7,341 nt of DNA from an uncultured Pseudomonadota bacterium (GCA_947165335.1 CAMVAB010000043.1:1-7341), one strand, 5' to 3'; counted from the first letter of the stretch, positions 1 through 5,758 are shown. The notes: generated from the sequence alone by a model not told the origin. Made by a program: numbers and translations.

Positions 1-523
1 CAGACACAATATTCCCGATCGGGTTTGTCAGGTTTTGTAATAATTTTTTTTCTTCGTTTGACAATGCAACCAGTTTTTTTTGCCCTGTCTGGTCCATTAC
101 AAAGAATTCATTATCTGCAAAGACAAAACCTATGCCGTCATTTTTATCATCTGGTTCTGGTTTGTTTTTAATAATATTATTTAATCTTAAAACCAATTCT
201 TGTAATTGAAATGGTTTTGACATGTAATCGTTCGCACCACCTGAAAGCCCGTCAATCGCATTTTCTGCGCCAGACATGGCTGTTAACATGATAACAGGGG
301 TAAAATTCCCAATGGACCTGATGTGCTTTAAAAAAGTTAAACCATCCATTCCTGTCATCATACGATCAAGAATAATTGCATCAACAGATATCTTTGATAA
401 GATTTGCAAAGCCTCTTCTGCGGATGGTGCGGTTATAACATCAAAATCAGATTTGCGTAAACCCTTTGCTAATGTGGTTCGCAACATCTCATCATCGTCA
501 ATAACAAGTATACTTTTGGTCAT
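1..523 (-). CDS. OmpR/PhoB-family response regulator, C-terminus cut by window edge
   Basis: This is a two-component response regulator, a cytoplasmic transcription factor controlled by phosphorylation; its partner kinase and targets are not visible. The frame reads leftward from an ATG at 523-521 and is open for 174 residues to the window edge. The receiver domain fills residues 1-120: acidic pair D10/D11 in the segment ILVIDDDE, phospho-acceptor D53 in ILDRMMTGMDG, switch threonine T81 (VIMLTAMS) and lysine K103 (MSKPF). After a short linker rich in Lys, Pro and Asp, residues 135-174 match the start of an OmpR-type winged helix (FADNEFFVMD, then LSNEEKKLLQNL and NIVS). The usual proline after D53 (MMPGMDG) is threonine here. 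No strong ribosome-binding site precedes the start. It lies 53 bases behind the exported protein on the same strand, so cotranscription is possible. The family call is firm; the specific orthologue is not determined. Confidence 0.93.
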   Translation of the reverse strand, partial: MTKSILVIDDDEMLRTTLAKGLRKSDFDVITAPSAEEALQILSKISVDAIILDRMMTGMDGLTFLKHIRSIGNFTPVIMLTAMSGAENAIDGLSGGANDYMSKPFQLQELVLRLNNIIKNKPEPDDKNDGIGFVFADNEFFVMDQTGQKKLVALSNEEKKLLQNLTNPIGNIVS

Positions 524-549
524 TTTCGTTGAGTTTTATTTGTTTGGCC

Positions 550-569
550 CAACGGTTTCCAGACCGTTG
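550..569. repeat. Intergenic inverted repeat, 7-bp stem
   Basis: CAACGGT at 550-556 and ACCGTTG at 563-569 form a perfect 7-bp stem with a 6-base loop, in the 53-base gap between the exported-protein gene and the response-regulator gene. Neither strand has a T-run directly after the stem, so it does not look like a standard intrinsic terminator. It could be a weak terminator, an attenuator, an mRNA-processing or stability hairpin, or a protein-binding palindrome. Confidence 0.5.
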
Positions 570-576
570 AGATAAA

Positions 577-1500
577 TTATCTATCTAATGCTTCTACTGC
601 ATATTCCCCAGGTTGAATTGCACGACCCGGATTGTCAAGGTTTTCGCCGTATTTATATGTAGAGGCACGGAATTTAGCACCATTCGTTGTAAATTCTGTT
701 TTGAAAACCAAATATCCGTTTGATCCGCCTGTTGTTGGCCCCTGCATTCCCAATGAATAATATGCACCGATTAAGCCATAGTCTAAATCAATATAATCAA
801 CACTTAATAACAAAGAAATATTAGACATACCATCGCTTGTTAAATTACATGCAAATTCACGGTTGGCTAATACTGCATGTGAATTGTCAGGAACAGATAT
901 ATCCATAATAGTAGGTTCACAAGAGCGTTGAATTCCGTTGACCAAGAATTCATATGTCATAGTTGTTGTTGCGCGTGATAAACCTGTGGATAAATTAACC
1001 TGAGAAATGGTGGCCTTTGGTATTTTAATCAAAGCATTCGCAACCCCAGAACGTACAGGTAATGAAATACCAGATTGTAAACAACTGCGCGAGAATGGAT
1101 CTGCTTCGCAAATATATAAGCGAGAGTGTGCATTAGTCATGAACATATTTGCCAGGCTGTTGAACAAGAAAGTACGTGTTATACGGTTGTTCAAACGGGT
1201 GCAGTTAAAATCACGACAAATCACAGTTGGTCTTTCTGTAAAGCTAACGCCTGGATTGGTTTTGACTTCTTCACTGCGTGTCTGATATATAACTTCGTCA
1301 TAATCAACAGAGTCGTCCATATTCATAAATTCCGTTTCAGGAATAAAATTAGGATCATCAGGATATGCATAATATGATTGTACTGGTACTTCTGTGTACA
1401 CAGTTTGGTATTCTTCATATGTGTAGTCCTGATAATTATCGGCACGGCTATTAGCTGTGCAAATGGCTAAAATTCCTGCAATTAAGAATATTTTTTTCAT
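577..1500 (-). CDS. Exported six-cysteine protein of unknown function
   Basis: I do not recognise this 307-residue protein. It begins with a clear Sec signal peptide: MKK, a hydrophobic core at about residues 4-16, and a probable signal peptidase I site after A20 (ANSRA, then DNYQ). C14 does not sit in a lipobox, so a lipoprotein is unlikely. The mature N-terminus, about residues 21-80, is acidic and rich in Tyr, Asp, Glu and Pro and looks flexible. The remainder looks like a mixed beta-rich globular domain with six cysteines (C95, C100, C131, C140, C194, C218), enough for three disulfides in an oxidising periplasm. No further membrane segment, catalytic motif or C-terminal anchor is seen. 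The start is supported by an AAAAGGT ribosome site 8 bases upstream and a good promoter at 1535-1564. A periplasmic or outer-surface location is inferred. It may be cotranscribed with the response regulator. Confidence 0.8.
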   Translation of the reverse strand: MKKIFLIAGILAICTANSRADNYQDYTYEEYQTVYTEVPVQSYYAYPDDPNFIPETEFMNMDDSVDYDEVIYQTRSEEVKTNPGVSFTERPTVICRDFNCTRLNNRITRTFLFNSLANMFMTNAHSRLYICEADPFSRSCLQSGISLPVRSGVANALIKIPKATISQVNLSTGLSRATTTMTYEFLVNGIQRSCEPTIMDISVPDNSHAVLANREFACNLTSDGMSNISLLLSVDYIDLDYGLIGAYYSLGMQGPTTGGSNGYLVFKTEFTTNGAKFRASTYKYGENLDNPGRAIQPGEYAVEALDR

Positions 1501-1534
1501 GGCGTTTAACCTTTTTCTCTCATATTTATTATAG

Positions 1535-1564
1535 ATAATAAAATATTTTACGGGTCTATGTCAA
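1535..1564 (-). promoter_or_regulatory. Sigma-70-type promoter for the exported-protein gene
   Basis: On the minus strand there is a perfect -35 box TTGACA (1564-1559), an 18-base spacer, and the -10 box TATTAT (1540-1535), five of six matches to consensus. A transcript starting near 1528 would have a leader of roughly 28 bases containing the ribosome site AAAAGGT at 1515-1509. This is inferred from the sequence alone. Confidence 0.65.
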
Positions 1565-1581
1565 AGCAAAAAATATTTTTA

Positions 1582-1617
1582 TTGAAAATAATTACAACTT
1601 TGTTCTATAAATATGAT
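1582..1617 (+). promoter_or_regulatory. Probable promoter of the hydrolase-ruvB-tol operon
   Basis: TTGAAA at 1582-1587 is followed after 18 bases by TATAAA (1606-1611), and TATGAT (1612-1617) is an alternative -10 box. The segment is AT-rich and back-to-back with the minus-strand promoter at 1535-1564. The ribosome site AAGGTG at 1633-1638 lies 5 bases before the ATG at 1644. Because several -10-like hexamers overlap here, the exact box is uncertain. Confidence 0.5.
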
Positions 1618-1625
1618 ATGATATG
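1611..1625 (+). repeat. Three tandem copies of ATATG
   Basis: The pentamer ATATG is repeated three times without interruption inside the probable promoter/leader of the downstream operon. Each junction recreates TATGAT, a near-consensus -10 hexamer. Three copies is short and may be chance in AT-rich DNA. Confidence 0.6.
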
Positions 1626-1643
1626 TTTAAGTAAGGTGAAAAA

Positions 1644-2303
1644 ATGGTAGATGTTATTATCACAGGTGAATCTGGAAAACTACACGCGGTATATCATAAA
1701 TCAGAACTCGAAGCAGCGCCTTTGGCTGTCGTTCTTTCAGGCAGCCCACGCCAAAAATGTCACATGAACGATCGTGCATCCTATGCAATGTTTCGTGCTT
1801 TCATGGATATTGGTTTTTCTGTAGTTCGTTTTAATTATCGCGGGGTTAATGATTCCGAAGGTTCAATTGGAACAACTTCTGAAAATATGTTGGATATTGC
1901 CACAGTTATCGATTGGATTCAAAATAAAAACGAAGACAGCGATAAAATATGGCTGGCTGGGCACCAGTTGGGCGCATGGTATGTGTTACAGGCAATGATG
2001 CGCCGCCCTGAAATTTCGGGTTTTGCGCTGGTTTCACCGGATCCTTCTGTGTCTGATTTTGGATTTTTGTCGCCTCGTCCAAATCGCGGATTGTTATTAC
2101 AGGGGGCGAACGAAGGTGATGAAGCAAACGCTTTTGGCGTTCATTTAACCCAAATATTAAAGAAACAGGCACAAATAGATTTGGAAACAATTCGTGTTAA
2201 AAATGCGGATGCTAATTATTCACAGGCTGCAGATTTACGTCAAATGTATAATGATTTAAAGGCGTACGTTGGGCGTGAAAATGCAGATGACAAATTGTTA
2301 TAA
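1644..2303 (+). CDS. Alpha/beta-hydrolase-like protein lacking its catalytic triad (probable pseudoenzyme)
   Basis: This 219-residue cytoplasmic protein resembles the COG2945-type alpha/beta-hydrolases common in alphaproteobacteria. Shared features are the fold spacing, the block FSVVRFNYRGVNDSEG (residues 58-73), an AGHQLGAW segment at 105-112 where the nucleophile elbow belongs, RRPEISGFALVSP (120-132) and FLSP (141-144). The catalytic residues are gone. The elbow Gly-x-Ser-x-Gly reads G106-H-Q108-L-G110, with Gln for the nucleophilic Ser. The family's HGDKD-like acid site reads QGANEGDE (153-160), and its GANHF-like histidine site reads NADANYS (187-193), with Ala at the His position. The N-terminal HPHP-type motif is also changed, to SGSP (32-35). 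The frame is intact, so this is a maintained protein rather than a decayed gene. It is the first gene of the operon and ends one base before the ruvB start. A binding, scaffolding or regulatory role is inferred; ordinary esterase activity is unlikely. Confidence 0.85.
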   Translation: MVDVIITGESGKLHAVYHKSELEAAPLAVVLSGSPRQKCHMNDRASYAMFRAFMDIGFSVVRFNYRGVNDSEGSIGTTSENMLDIATVIDWIQNKNEDSDKIWLAGHQLGAWYVLQAMMRRPEISGFALVSPDPSVSDFGFLSPRPNRGLLLQGANEGDEANAFGVHLTQILKKQAQIDLETIRVKNADANYSQAADLRQMYNDLKAYVGRENADDKLL

Positions 2304-2304
2304 A

Positions 2305-3297
2305 ATGATGGACAAGAACGAACGTTTTTTAGACCCAAACATCCCAGATGAAATGGCGGCAACTATCCGTCCAAAAACACTGGATGATTTTATTGGGCAC
2401 GATGCATTAAAACAGAATCTGTCTGTTTTTGTGTCTGCTGCACGCAGCCGCGCCGAAGCCATGGATCATGTTTTGTTGTATGGACCTCCGGGATTGGGGA
2501 AAACAACATTAGCGCACATTATTGCAAATGAATTGGGAACTAATTTCCGTGCAACTTCTGCGCCGATGTTGACGAAGCAAGGCGATTTGGCGGCAATATT
2601 AACAGCGCTTGAACCTATGGATGTTTTATTTATAGATGAAATTCATCGTTTGCCAACCGCTATCGAAGAAGTCTTGTATTCTGCAATGGAAGATTATAAA
2701 TTGGATATCATGTTGGGCGAAGGTCCAACAGCTAAATCTGTTCGTATAGATTTGCCACCTTTTACATTGGTTGGGGCAACAACTCGTACTGGGTTGCTTT
2801 CTAATCCATTGCGCGATAGATTTGGTATAGATCTAAGATTGTCTTTTTACCCTGCTTCTGATTTGGCGAAAATTATTATGCGCAGTGCAAATATACTAGG
2901 AACCAAGATAGATGAAAACGGCGCAAAACTATTAGCGGGTTCGTCGCGCGGAACGCCGCGTATCGCTAATCGTTTGTTGAAACGCGCGCGCGATTTTGCT
3001 GCCGCAATGGGTAAAGATTTCATAGATACAGATACGATAAAAACAACTTTGCACCAATTACACATAGACGAAGTTGGCCTTGATGAAATCGATCGCGAAT
3101 ATATTCGTGCAATAATAAGAAATTACGCAGGCGGTCCTGTTGGAATTGATAATTTAGCGGCCGCACTAAGCGAACCTTCTGATACAATCGAAGATGTGAT
3201 TGAACCTTATTTAATGCAGCTTGGGTTTGTTCAACGTACCCCGCGCGGACGTGTTGTAACCGAAAACGGATACAAACATTTGGGGTTTGAAAAATAA
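2305..3297 (+). CDS. ruvB: Holliday junction branch migration ATPase RuvB
   Basis: RuvB is the AAA+ hexameric motor that, with RuvA, drives branch migration of Holliday junctions before RuvC cleavage in recombinational repair. Numbered from the ATG at 2305 (330 residues, normal for the family), Walker A GPPGLGKT is at 60-67, Walker B LFIDEIH at 108-114, sensor 1 GATT at 157-160, the arginine-finger segment LRDRFG at 169-174 and sensor 2 RGTPRIANR at 215-223. The C-terminal winged-helix domain carries GGPVGIDNLAAA and the closing GFVQRTPRGR, as in known RuvB. The frame is open upstream to an ATG at 2269, but that would add 12 residues overlapping the previous gene and has no family support. 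ATG 2305 or 2308 follows the preceding stop by 1-4 bases, suggesting translational coupling; no strong ribosome site is seen. ruvA and ruvC, often immediately upstream in other proteobacteria, are absent here. Confidence 0.97.
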   Translation: MMDKNERFLDPNIPDEMAATIRPKTLDDFIGHDALKQNLSVFVSAARSRAEAMDHVLLYGPPGLGKTTLAHIIANELGTNFRATSAPMLTKQGDLAAILTALEPMDVLFIDEIHRLPTAIEEVLYSAMEDYKLDIMLGEGPTAKSVRIDLPPFTLVGATTRTGLLSNPLRDRFGIDLRLSFYPASDLAKIIMRSANILGTKIDENGAKLLAGSSRGTPRIANRLLKRARDFAAAMGKDFIDTDTIKTTLHQLHIDEVGLDEIDREYIRAIIRNYAGGPVGIDNLAAALSEPSDTIEDVIEPYLMQLGFVQRTPRGRVVTENGYKHLGFEK

Positions 3298-3319
3298 TTT
3301 AATTTTACGGAATAACATT

Positions 3320-3697
3320 ATGGAAAAAGTACATTTTTTTAATTTTACTGTCGCGTATGCAGATACCGATGCCGAAGGTGTAATGTACCATGCGCGATAT
3401 ATAGAAGTTGCGGAACGTGCGCGTTTTGATATATCAAAAAAAATGCCTGTTCCGGATGGCGATATAGGTTTTGTTGCGCGTGAAGTTAATATTAAATATA
3501 TGCGACCAATATTATTGGGTGATAATTTTACAGTTGAATCGCGTTTTGTTAAAATTGGTGGTGCATCTATGACAATTGAACAAAAGTTCGTGAAAAACGA
3601 TGAAATTTGTGCTATAATGAATATAACAATCGCATATTTGGGTTCTGATATGCGCCCCAAGGCAATACCAGAAACCATAATAAACGGCTTAAAATAA
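3320..3697 (+). CDS. ybgC: YbgC-type acyl-CoA thioesterase, Tol-Pal associated
   Basis: YbgC is a hotdog-fold (4HBT) thioesterase that hydrolyses acyl-CoA thioesters and is commonly encoded at the head of tol-pal operons; its exact link to Tol function is unsettled. The 125-residue product has the family signature at residues 13-34: YADTDAEGVMYH (13-24), then ARYIEVAERAR. D17 and H24 correspond to the catalytic Asp and the conserved His of characterised YbgC proteins. Downstream, VNIKYMRPILLGD matches the conserved second half of the fold. The frame extends upstream to an ATG at 3287 inside the ruvB 3' end, but the ATG at 3320 gives the usual N-terminus (MEKVHFFNFTVAY) and is preceded by a modest ribosome site, ACGGAAT. 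It lies 22 bases after ruvB and 27 bases before tolQ, consistent with one transcript. Confidence 0.94.
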   Translation: MEKVHFFNFTVAYADTDAEGVMYHARYIEVAERARFDISKKMPVPDGDIGFVAREVNIKYMRPILLGDNFTVESRFVKIGGASMTIEQKFVKNDEICAIMNITIAYLGSDMRPKAIPETIINGLK

Positions 3698-3724
3698 TAA
3701 AAACTAGAAAGGGAGAGAATGCAC

Positions 3725-4216
3725 ATGGAAAACAGTTTTTCTTTGTTATCATTGTTTAGTGGACGTGATTTGATGACACTTTTTGTGTCTTTGATTTTAG
3801 TCGGGGCAAGTATTTTGTCTTGGGCTGTAATTATTGAAAAAATTCGTTTATGGAATTTTCAAAAACATAATCCGGTTTCTGTAAAACACGGCGACAATTT
3901 GGAAACGATAGTTGATAAATTGATACGCCCGTTTGATAAAAATTTATGGTTTTTATCCATGGTTTCGTATGTTGCTCCGTTTATTGGGTTGTTCGGAACA
4001 GTTTGGGGTGTTATGGATTCTTTCGCATCCATTGGTATAAATCAGTCTGTAAGCATCGGTGTTATTGCACCTGGTTTGGCTGTTGCGCTTGGCACAACTG
4101 CACTTGGTTTAATTGCTGCAGTTCCGGCGGCCATAGCGTACAATGTTTTTTCAAAGAAATCAGATGATTTGTACGATGTACTGGACGACCAAGTTAAAGA
4201 ATTAAAACATAAATAA
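3725..4216 (+). CDS. tolQ: TolQ, inner-membrane proton-channel subunit, with shortened cytoplasmic loop
   Basis: TolQ forms, with TolR, the proton-driven motor that energises TolA in the Tol-Pal system for outer-membrane constriction at division and envelope integrity. The product is 163 residues. TM1 lies at about 17-37 (SLILVGASILSWAVII), TM2 at about 79-100 with the hallmark PFIGLFGTVWG at 85-95, and TM3 at about 119-139 (ALGTTALGLIAAVPAAIAYN). The channel threonines of the family are present at T92 and T125. Known TolQ/ExbB proteins are around 230 residues; here the cytoplasmic loop between TM1 and TM2 is only about 40 residues against roughly 100 in E. coli, and the C-terminal tail is shorter too. 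The frame is clean, so the shortening is real within this sequence. ATG 3725 has GGGAG 9 bases upstream; ATG 3719 (two residues longer) is an alternative. TolQ rather than ExbB is inferred from the neighbours ybgC, tolR and tolA. Confidence 0.92.
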   Translation: MENSFSLLSLFSGRDLMTLFVSLILVGASILSWAVIIEKIRLWNFQKHNPVSVKHGDNLETIVDKLIRPFDKNLWFLSMVSYVAPFIGLFGTVWGVMDSFASIGINQSVSIGVIAPGLAVALGTTALGLIAAVPAAIAYNVFSKKSDDLYDVLDDQVKELKHK

Positions 4217-4232
4217 ATCAAAGGGTTTGGTG

Positions 4233-4637
4233 ATGTCAAGAAGACGTTCTAATGTCAGCGATGCGAATATGTCGTTGACGCCAATGATAGATATTATGAC
4301 AACGTTGCTTGCGGTGTTTATGGTCACTACTCCAATGATGACAACAGGTATAGATATTGAATTGCCGCGTGCAGGAACATCTGCAATGACGGGTAACGAT
4401 CATGCAATTCAAATCAGTGTTGATGCAAACGGAAACTATTATCTGTTGCAACAAAAATTGCCTCGTGATGAAATTGTAAAACGCGCAATTGCAATGCGTG
4501 GCGAAAACCCAAACTTGGCAATTACTTTAAGTGGTGATACGCATGCTGATTATGGCGCCGTAATGTCGATGATGGGTAAATTAAAAGATGTTGGTTTTCA
4601 ACGTGTTGGTTTGCGTACAAAATTAGACAGTAAATAA
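4233..4637 (+). CDS. tolR: TolR, Tol-Pal proton-channel and peptidoglycan-facing subunit
   Basis: TolR is a single-pass inner-membrane protein (ExbD/TolR family). Its transmembrane aspartate takes part in proton flow through TolQ, and its periplasmic domain couples this to TolA and the cell wall. The 134-residue product has a basic cytoplasmic N-terminus (MSRRR), then SLTPMIDIMTTLLAVFM across residues 14-30, with the essential membrane aspartate at D20. The following TTPMM...IDIELPRA segment and the C-terminal GFQRVGLRTKL match the family. A threonine pair (TT, 23-24) replaces hydrophobic residues more usual just after the aspartate. TTG 4227 and GTG 4230 are in frame just upstream, but ATG 4233 has AAGGG 7 bases before it and gives the expected N-terminus. 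Its stop overlaps the tolA start by one base (TAATG), so translation of the two is probably coupled. Confidence 0.95.
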   Translation: MSRRRSNVSDANMSLTPMIDIMTTLLAVFMVTTPMMTTGIDIELPRAGTSAMTGNDHAIQISVDANGNYYLLQQKLPRDEIVKRAIAMRGENPNLAITLSGDTHADYGAVMSMMGKLKDVGFQRVGLRTKLDSK

Positions 4638-5383
4638 TGAAGCAAGAAACACAATTTCAAAGTGAAAATTTTTTGTTGTCCGTTTTTGGACATTTGGTTT
4701 TGATTGCGATAATGATATTGTCTTTTTCAGTGGTTGTTGATCGTGCAAAATTGGTTGCTCCAAACCGAATTCAAATTATAGAAATCGATTTAAAAAATGT
4801 AAAAATAAGCGGTGAAGAAACCAAACTTTATAATACTACTGTGCCAGATGAAAAAACACAGGAAAAAAACGACAAAAAAGCCGAAGATAGTAAAAATATT
4901 CCGGATGAAAAAGTTGACTTAAAACAACCTACTATACTTGATGATGAAAGCAAAACTTTAAATAAAGAAAAAACACCAAAAAAAGACGAGCCAAAGGTTG
5001 AAGATAAACCTGTTCCGCGTAAAAAAACAGTGGTTCGTGTGAACCGCGAAGTGTTGTCGCTTGATCGAACGATGACGATATCTGTTATCGATGCATTACG
5101 TGTTGCGTTGACACGTTGTTGGAATATCGATACGACTCGTCCAAATTTAGAAAATATTCGTCTTACTGCACACATAAAATTCTTGCCCACAGGTGTGGTT
5201 GATAAATTGTGGTTTGAATCTGAATCACGTGCTGAATCTGATCCTGATTTTGCATATGTTTTAGATACTGCAAAATCTGCAATCAAAACATGTTCACCAT
5301 TTTCAATGTTGCCACGCAACGAATATAGCAAATGGAAGGATACTTCTGTAACCTTTTATCCAACTAGTGGTAAAGTTATGTAA
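4637..5383 (+). CDS. tolA: TolA/TonB-like envelope-spanning energy transducer
   Basis: TolA bridges the TolQR motor in the inner membrane to TolB/Pal at the outer membrane. The 248-residue product has a single N-terminal membrane helix at about residues 13-34, with S15 and H19 spaced as in the Ser-His motif by which TolA and TonB contact their motor. A charged Lys/Glu/Asp/Pro-rich linker follows at about 60-130, then a C-terminal domain at about 140-248. That domain contains ALTRCWN (157-163) and CSPFSMLP (219-226) followed by YSKWKD, matching the TolA C-terminal pattern, with C161 and C219 placed to form a disulfide. E. coli TolA is 421 residues, so the periplasm-spanning linker is much shorter here and lacks the long Ala-rich helix. 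The start overlaps the tolR stop and has no ribosome site of its own. It is the last gene of the operon, followed after only 4 bases by the terminator; tolB and pal do not follow. Confidence 0.88.
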   Translation: MKQETQFQSENFLLSVFGHLVLIAIMILSFSVVVDRAKLVAPNRIQIIEIDLKNVKISGEETKLYNTTVPDEKTQEKNDKKAEDSKNIPDEKVDLKQPTILDDESKTLNKEKTPKKDEPKVEDKPVPRKKTVVRVNREVLSLDRTMTISVIDALRVALTRCWNIDTTRPNLENIRLTAHIKFLPTGVVDKLWFESESRAESDPDFAYVLDTAKSAIKTCSPFSMLPRNEYSKWKDTSVTFYPTSGKVM

Positions 5384-5387
5384 ATTG

Positions 5388-5416
5388 AAAAAAATCGCCG
5401 AATTGGCGATTTTTTT
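5388..5416. terminator. Bidirectional intrinsic terminator between tolA and rnpB
   Basis: ATCGCC (5394-5399) pairs with GGCGAT (5405-5410) around a 5-base loop. The stem is flanked by an A-run on the left (5388-5394) and a T-run on the right (5411-5416), so it ends in U-tracts in both directions. It should stop the tol operon on the plus strand and the RNase P RNA transcript on the minus strand. Confidence 0.85.
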
Positions 5417-5417
5417 A

Positions 5418-5754
5418 ATGCCCCAGGTGTTCAATAAGCCGGATTCTGTACAATCTGTGATTGTTAAGCATAATTAATCTGCAAATTGCGTTGCCGCAAA
5501 ATGTCAAGCCCTCTACCCGATTCCGTTAACGATTTGGGACGTATCTTGGAATCCTTTTTGGGGTTGCTGCACATAGAGATTGCCCGTTTCACCGTAAATA
5601 AATACGCTCGTCTCTGATGCTCTGATCGTCGGGTTGCCCCGCGTGGCCGTTAACCACTATGTTGTCCCAATGCAGTCCGGACTTTCCTCTGAATTGTGTT
5701 CATATGGGTTGTTTTCCACGTCCAATTCAGCTATGCTTTTTCGCACCTGGCATG
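5418..5754 (-). ncRNA. rnpB: RNase P RNA, type-A-like, reduced
   Basis: This is the catalytic RNA of RNase P, which removes 5' leaders from pre-tRNAs. On the minus strand the 5' conserved region GAGGAAAGTCCGGACT (5689-5674) and the 3' conserved region ACAGAATCCGGCTTATTGA (5449-5431) are unmistakable, and TCCGGA/TCCGG form P4. Other traceable helices are P1 (ATGCCAGGTG near 5753 with CACCT..GGCAT near 5418), P2 (5738-5732 with 5472-5466), P3 (CTGAATTG/CAATTCAG), P6 (GGGAC 5668-5664 with GTCCC 5540-5536) and P18 with a GCAA tetraloop (5499-5486). GGGTAGAGGG (5518-5509) is L15, which binds the tRNA CCA end. GGTGAAACGG runs directly into GCAATC, leaving no room for P13 and P14, and P12 is only a 4-bp stub (5606-5593). 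An extra hairpin ACAATC-ACA-GATTGT precedes the 3' P4 strand and may be P19. At about 337 bases it is shorter than the 377 of E. coli. The ends are set by P1 pairing and the promoter and are approximate. Confidence 0.95.
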
Positions 5755-5758
5755 GATA

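Noticed and set aside
276..575. A 99-codon plus-strand frame at the left end.
   Set aside because: It is antisense to the response-regulator receiver domain, which has every catalytic residue in place.
1007..1377. Two overlapping plus-strand frames of 92 and 83 codons.
   Set aside because: Both lie antisense within the exported six-cysteine gene, which has a signal peptide, promoter and ribosome site of its own.
2269..2304. An upstream in-frame ATG giving RuvB 12 extra N-terminal residues.
   Set aside because: The extension overlaps the previous gene, contains no conserved RuvB sequence and has no ribosome site; ATG 2305 gives the normal family length.
3211..3726. A 171-codon minus-strand open frame.
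   Set aside because: It lies antisense to the end of ruvB and all of ybgC, both strongly supported; its product has no recognisable domain and reflects AT-rich codon use on the other strand.
4828..5331. A 167-codon minus-strand open frame rich in Ser and Phe.
   Set aside because: It is the antisense shadow of the Lys/Glu-rich TolA linker and the C-terminal domain; there is no promoter, ribosome site or family motif.
5527..5560. Apparent GGU-to-GAU change in the RNase P RNA loop that pairs with tRNA CCA (AAGATACG on the minus strand).
   Set aside because: On realigning with E. coli RNase P RNA, this segment is the P16-P17 arm whose GTCCC forms P6. The true CCA-binding loop is GGGTAGAGGG at 5518-5509 and has an intact GGU.
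5418..5754. Possible riboswitch, tmRNA or 6S RNA in the gene-free stretch.
   Set aside because: The conserved 5' and 3' P4 regions and matching helices identify it as RNase P RNA.
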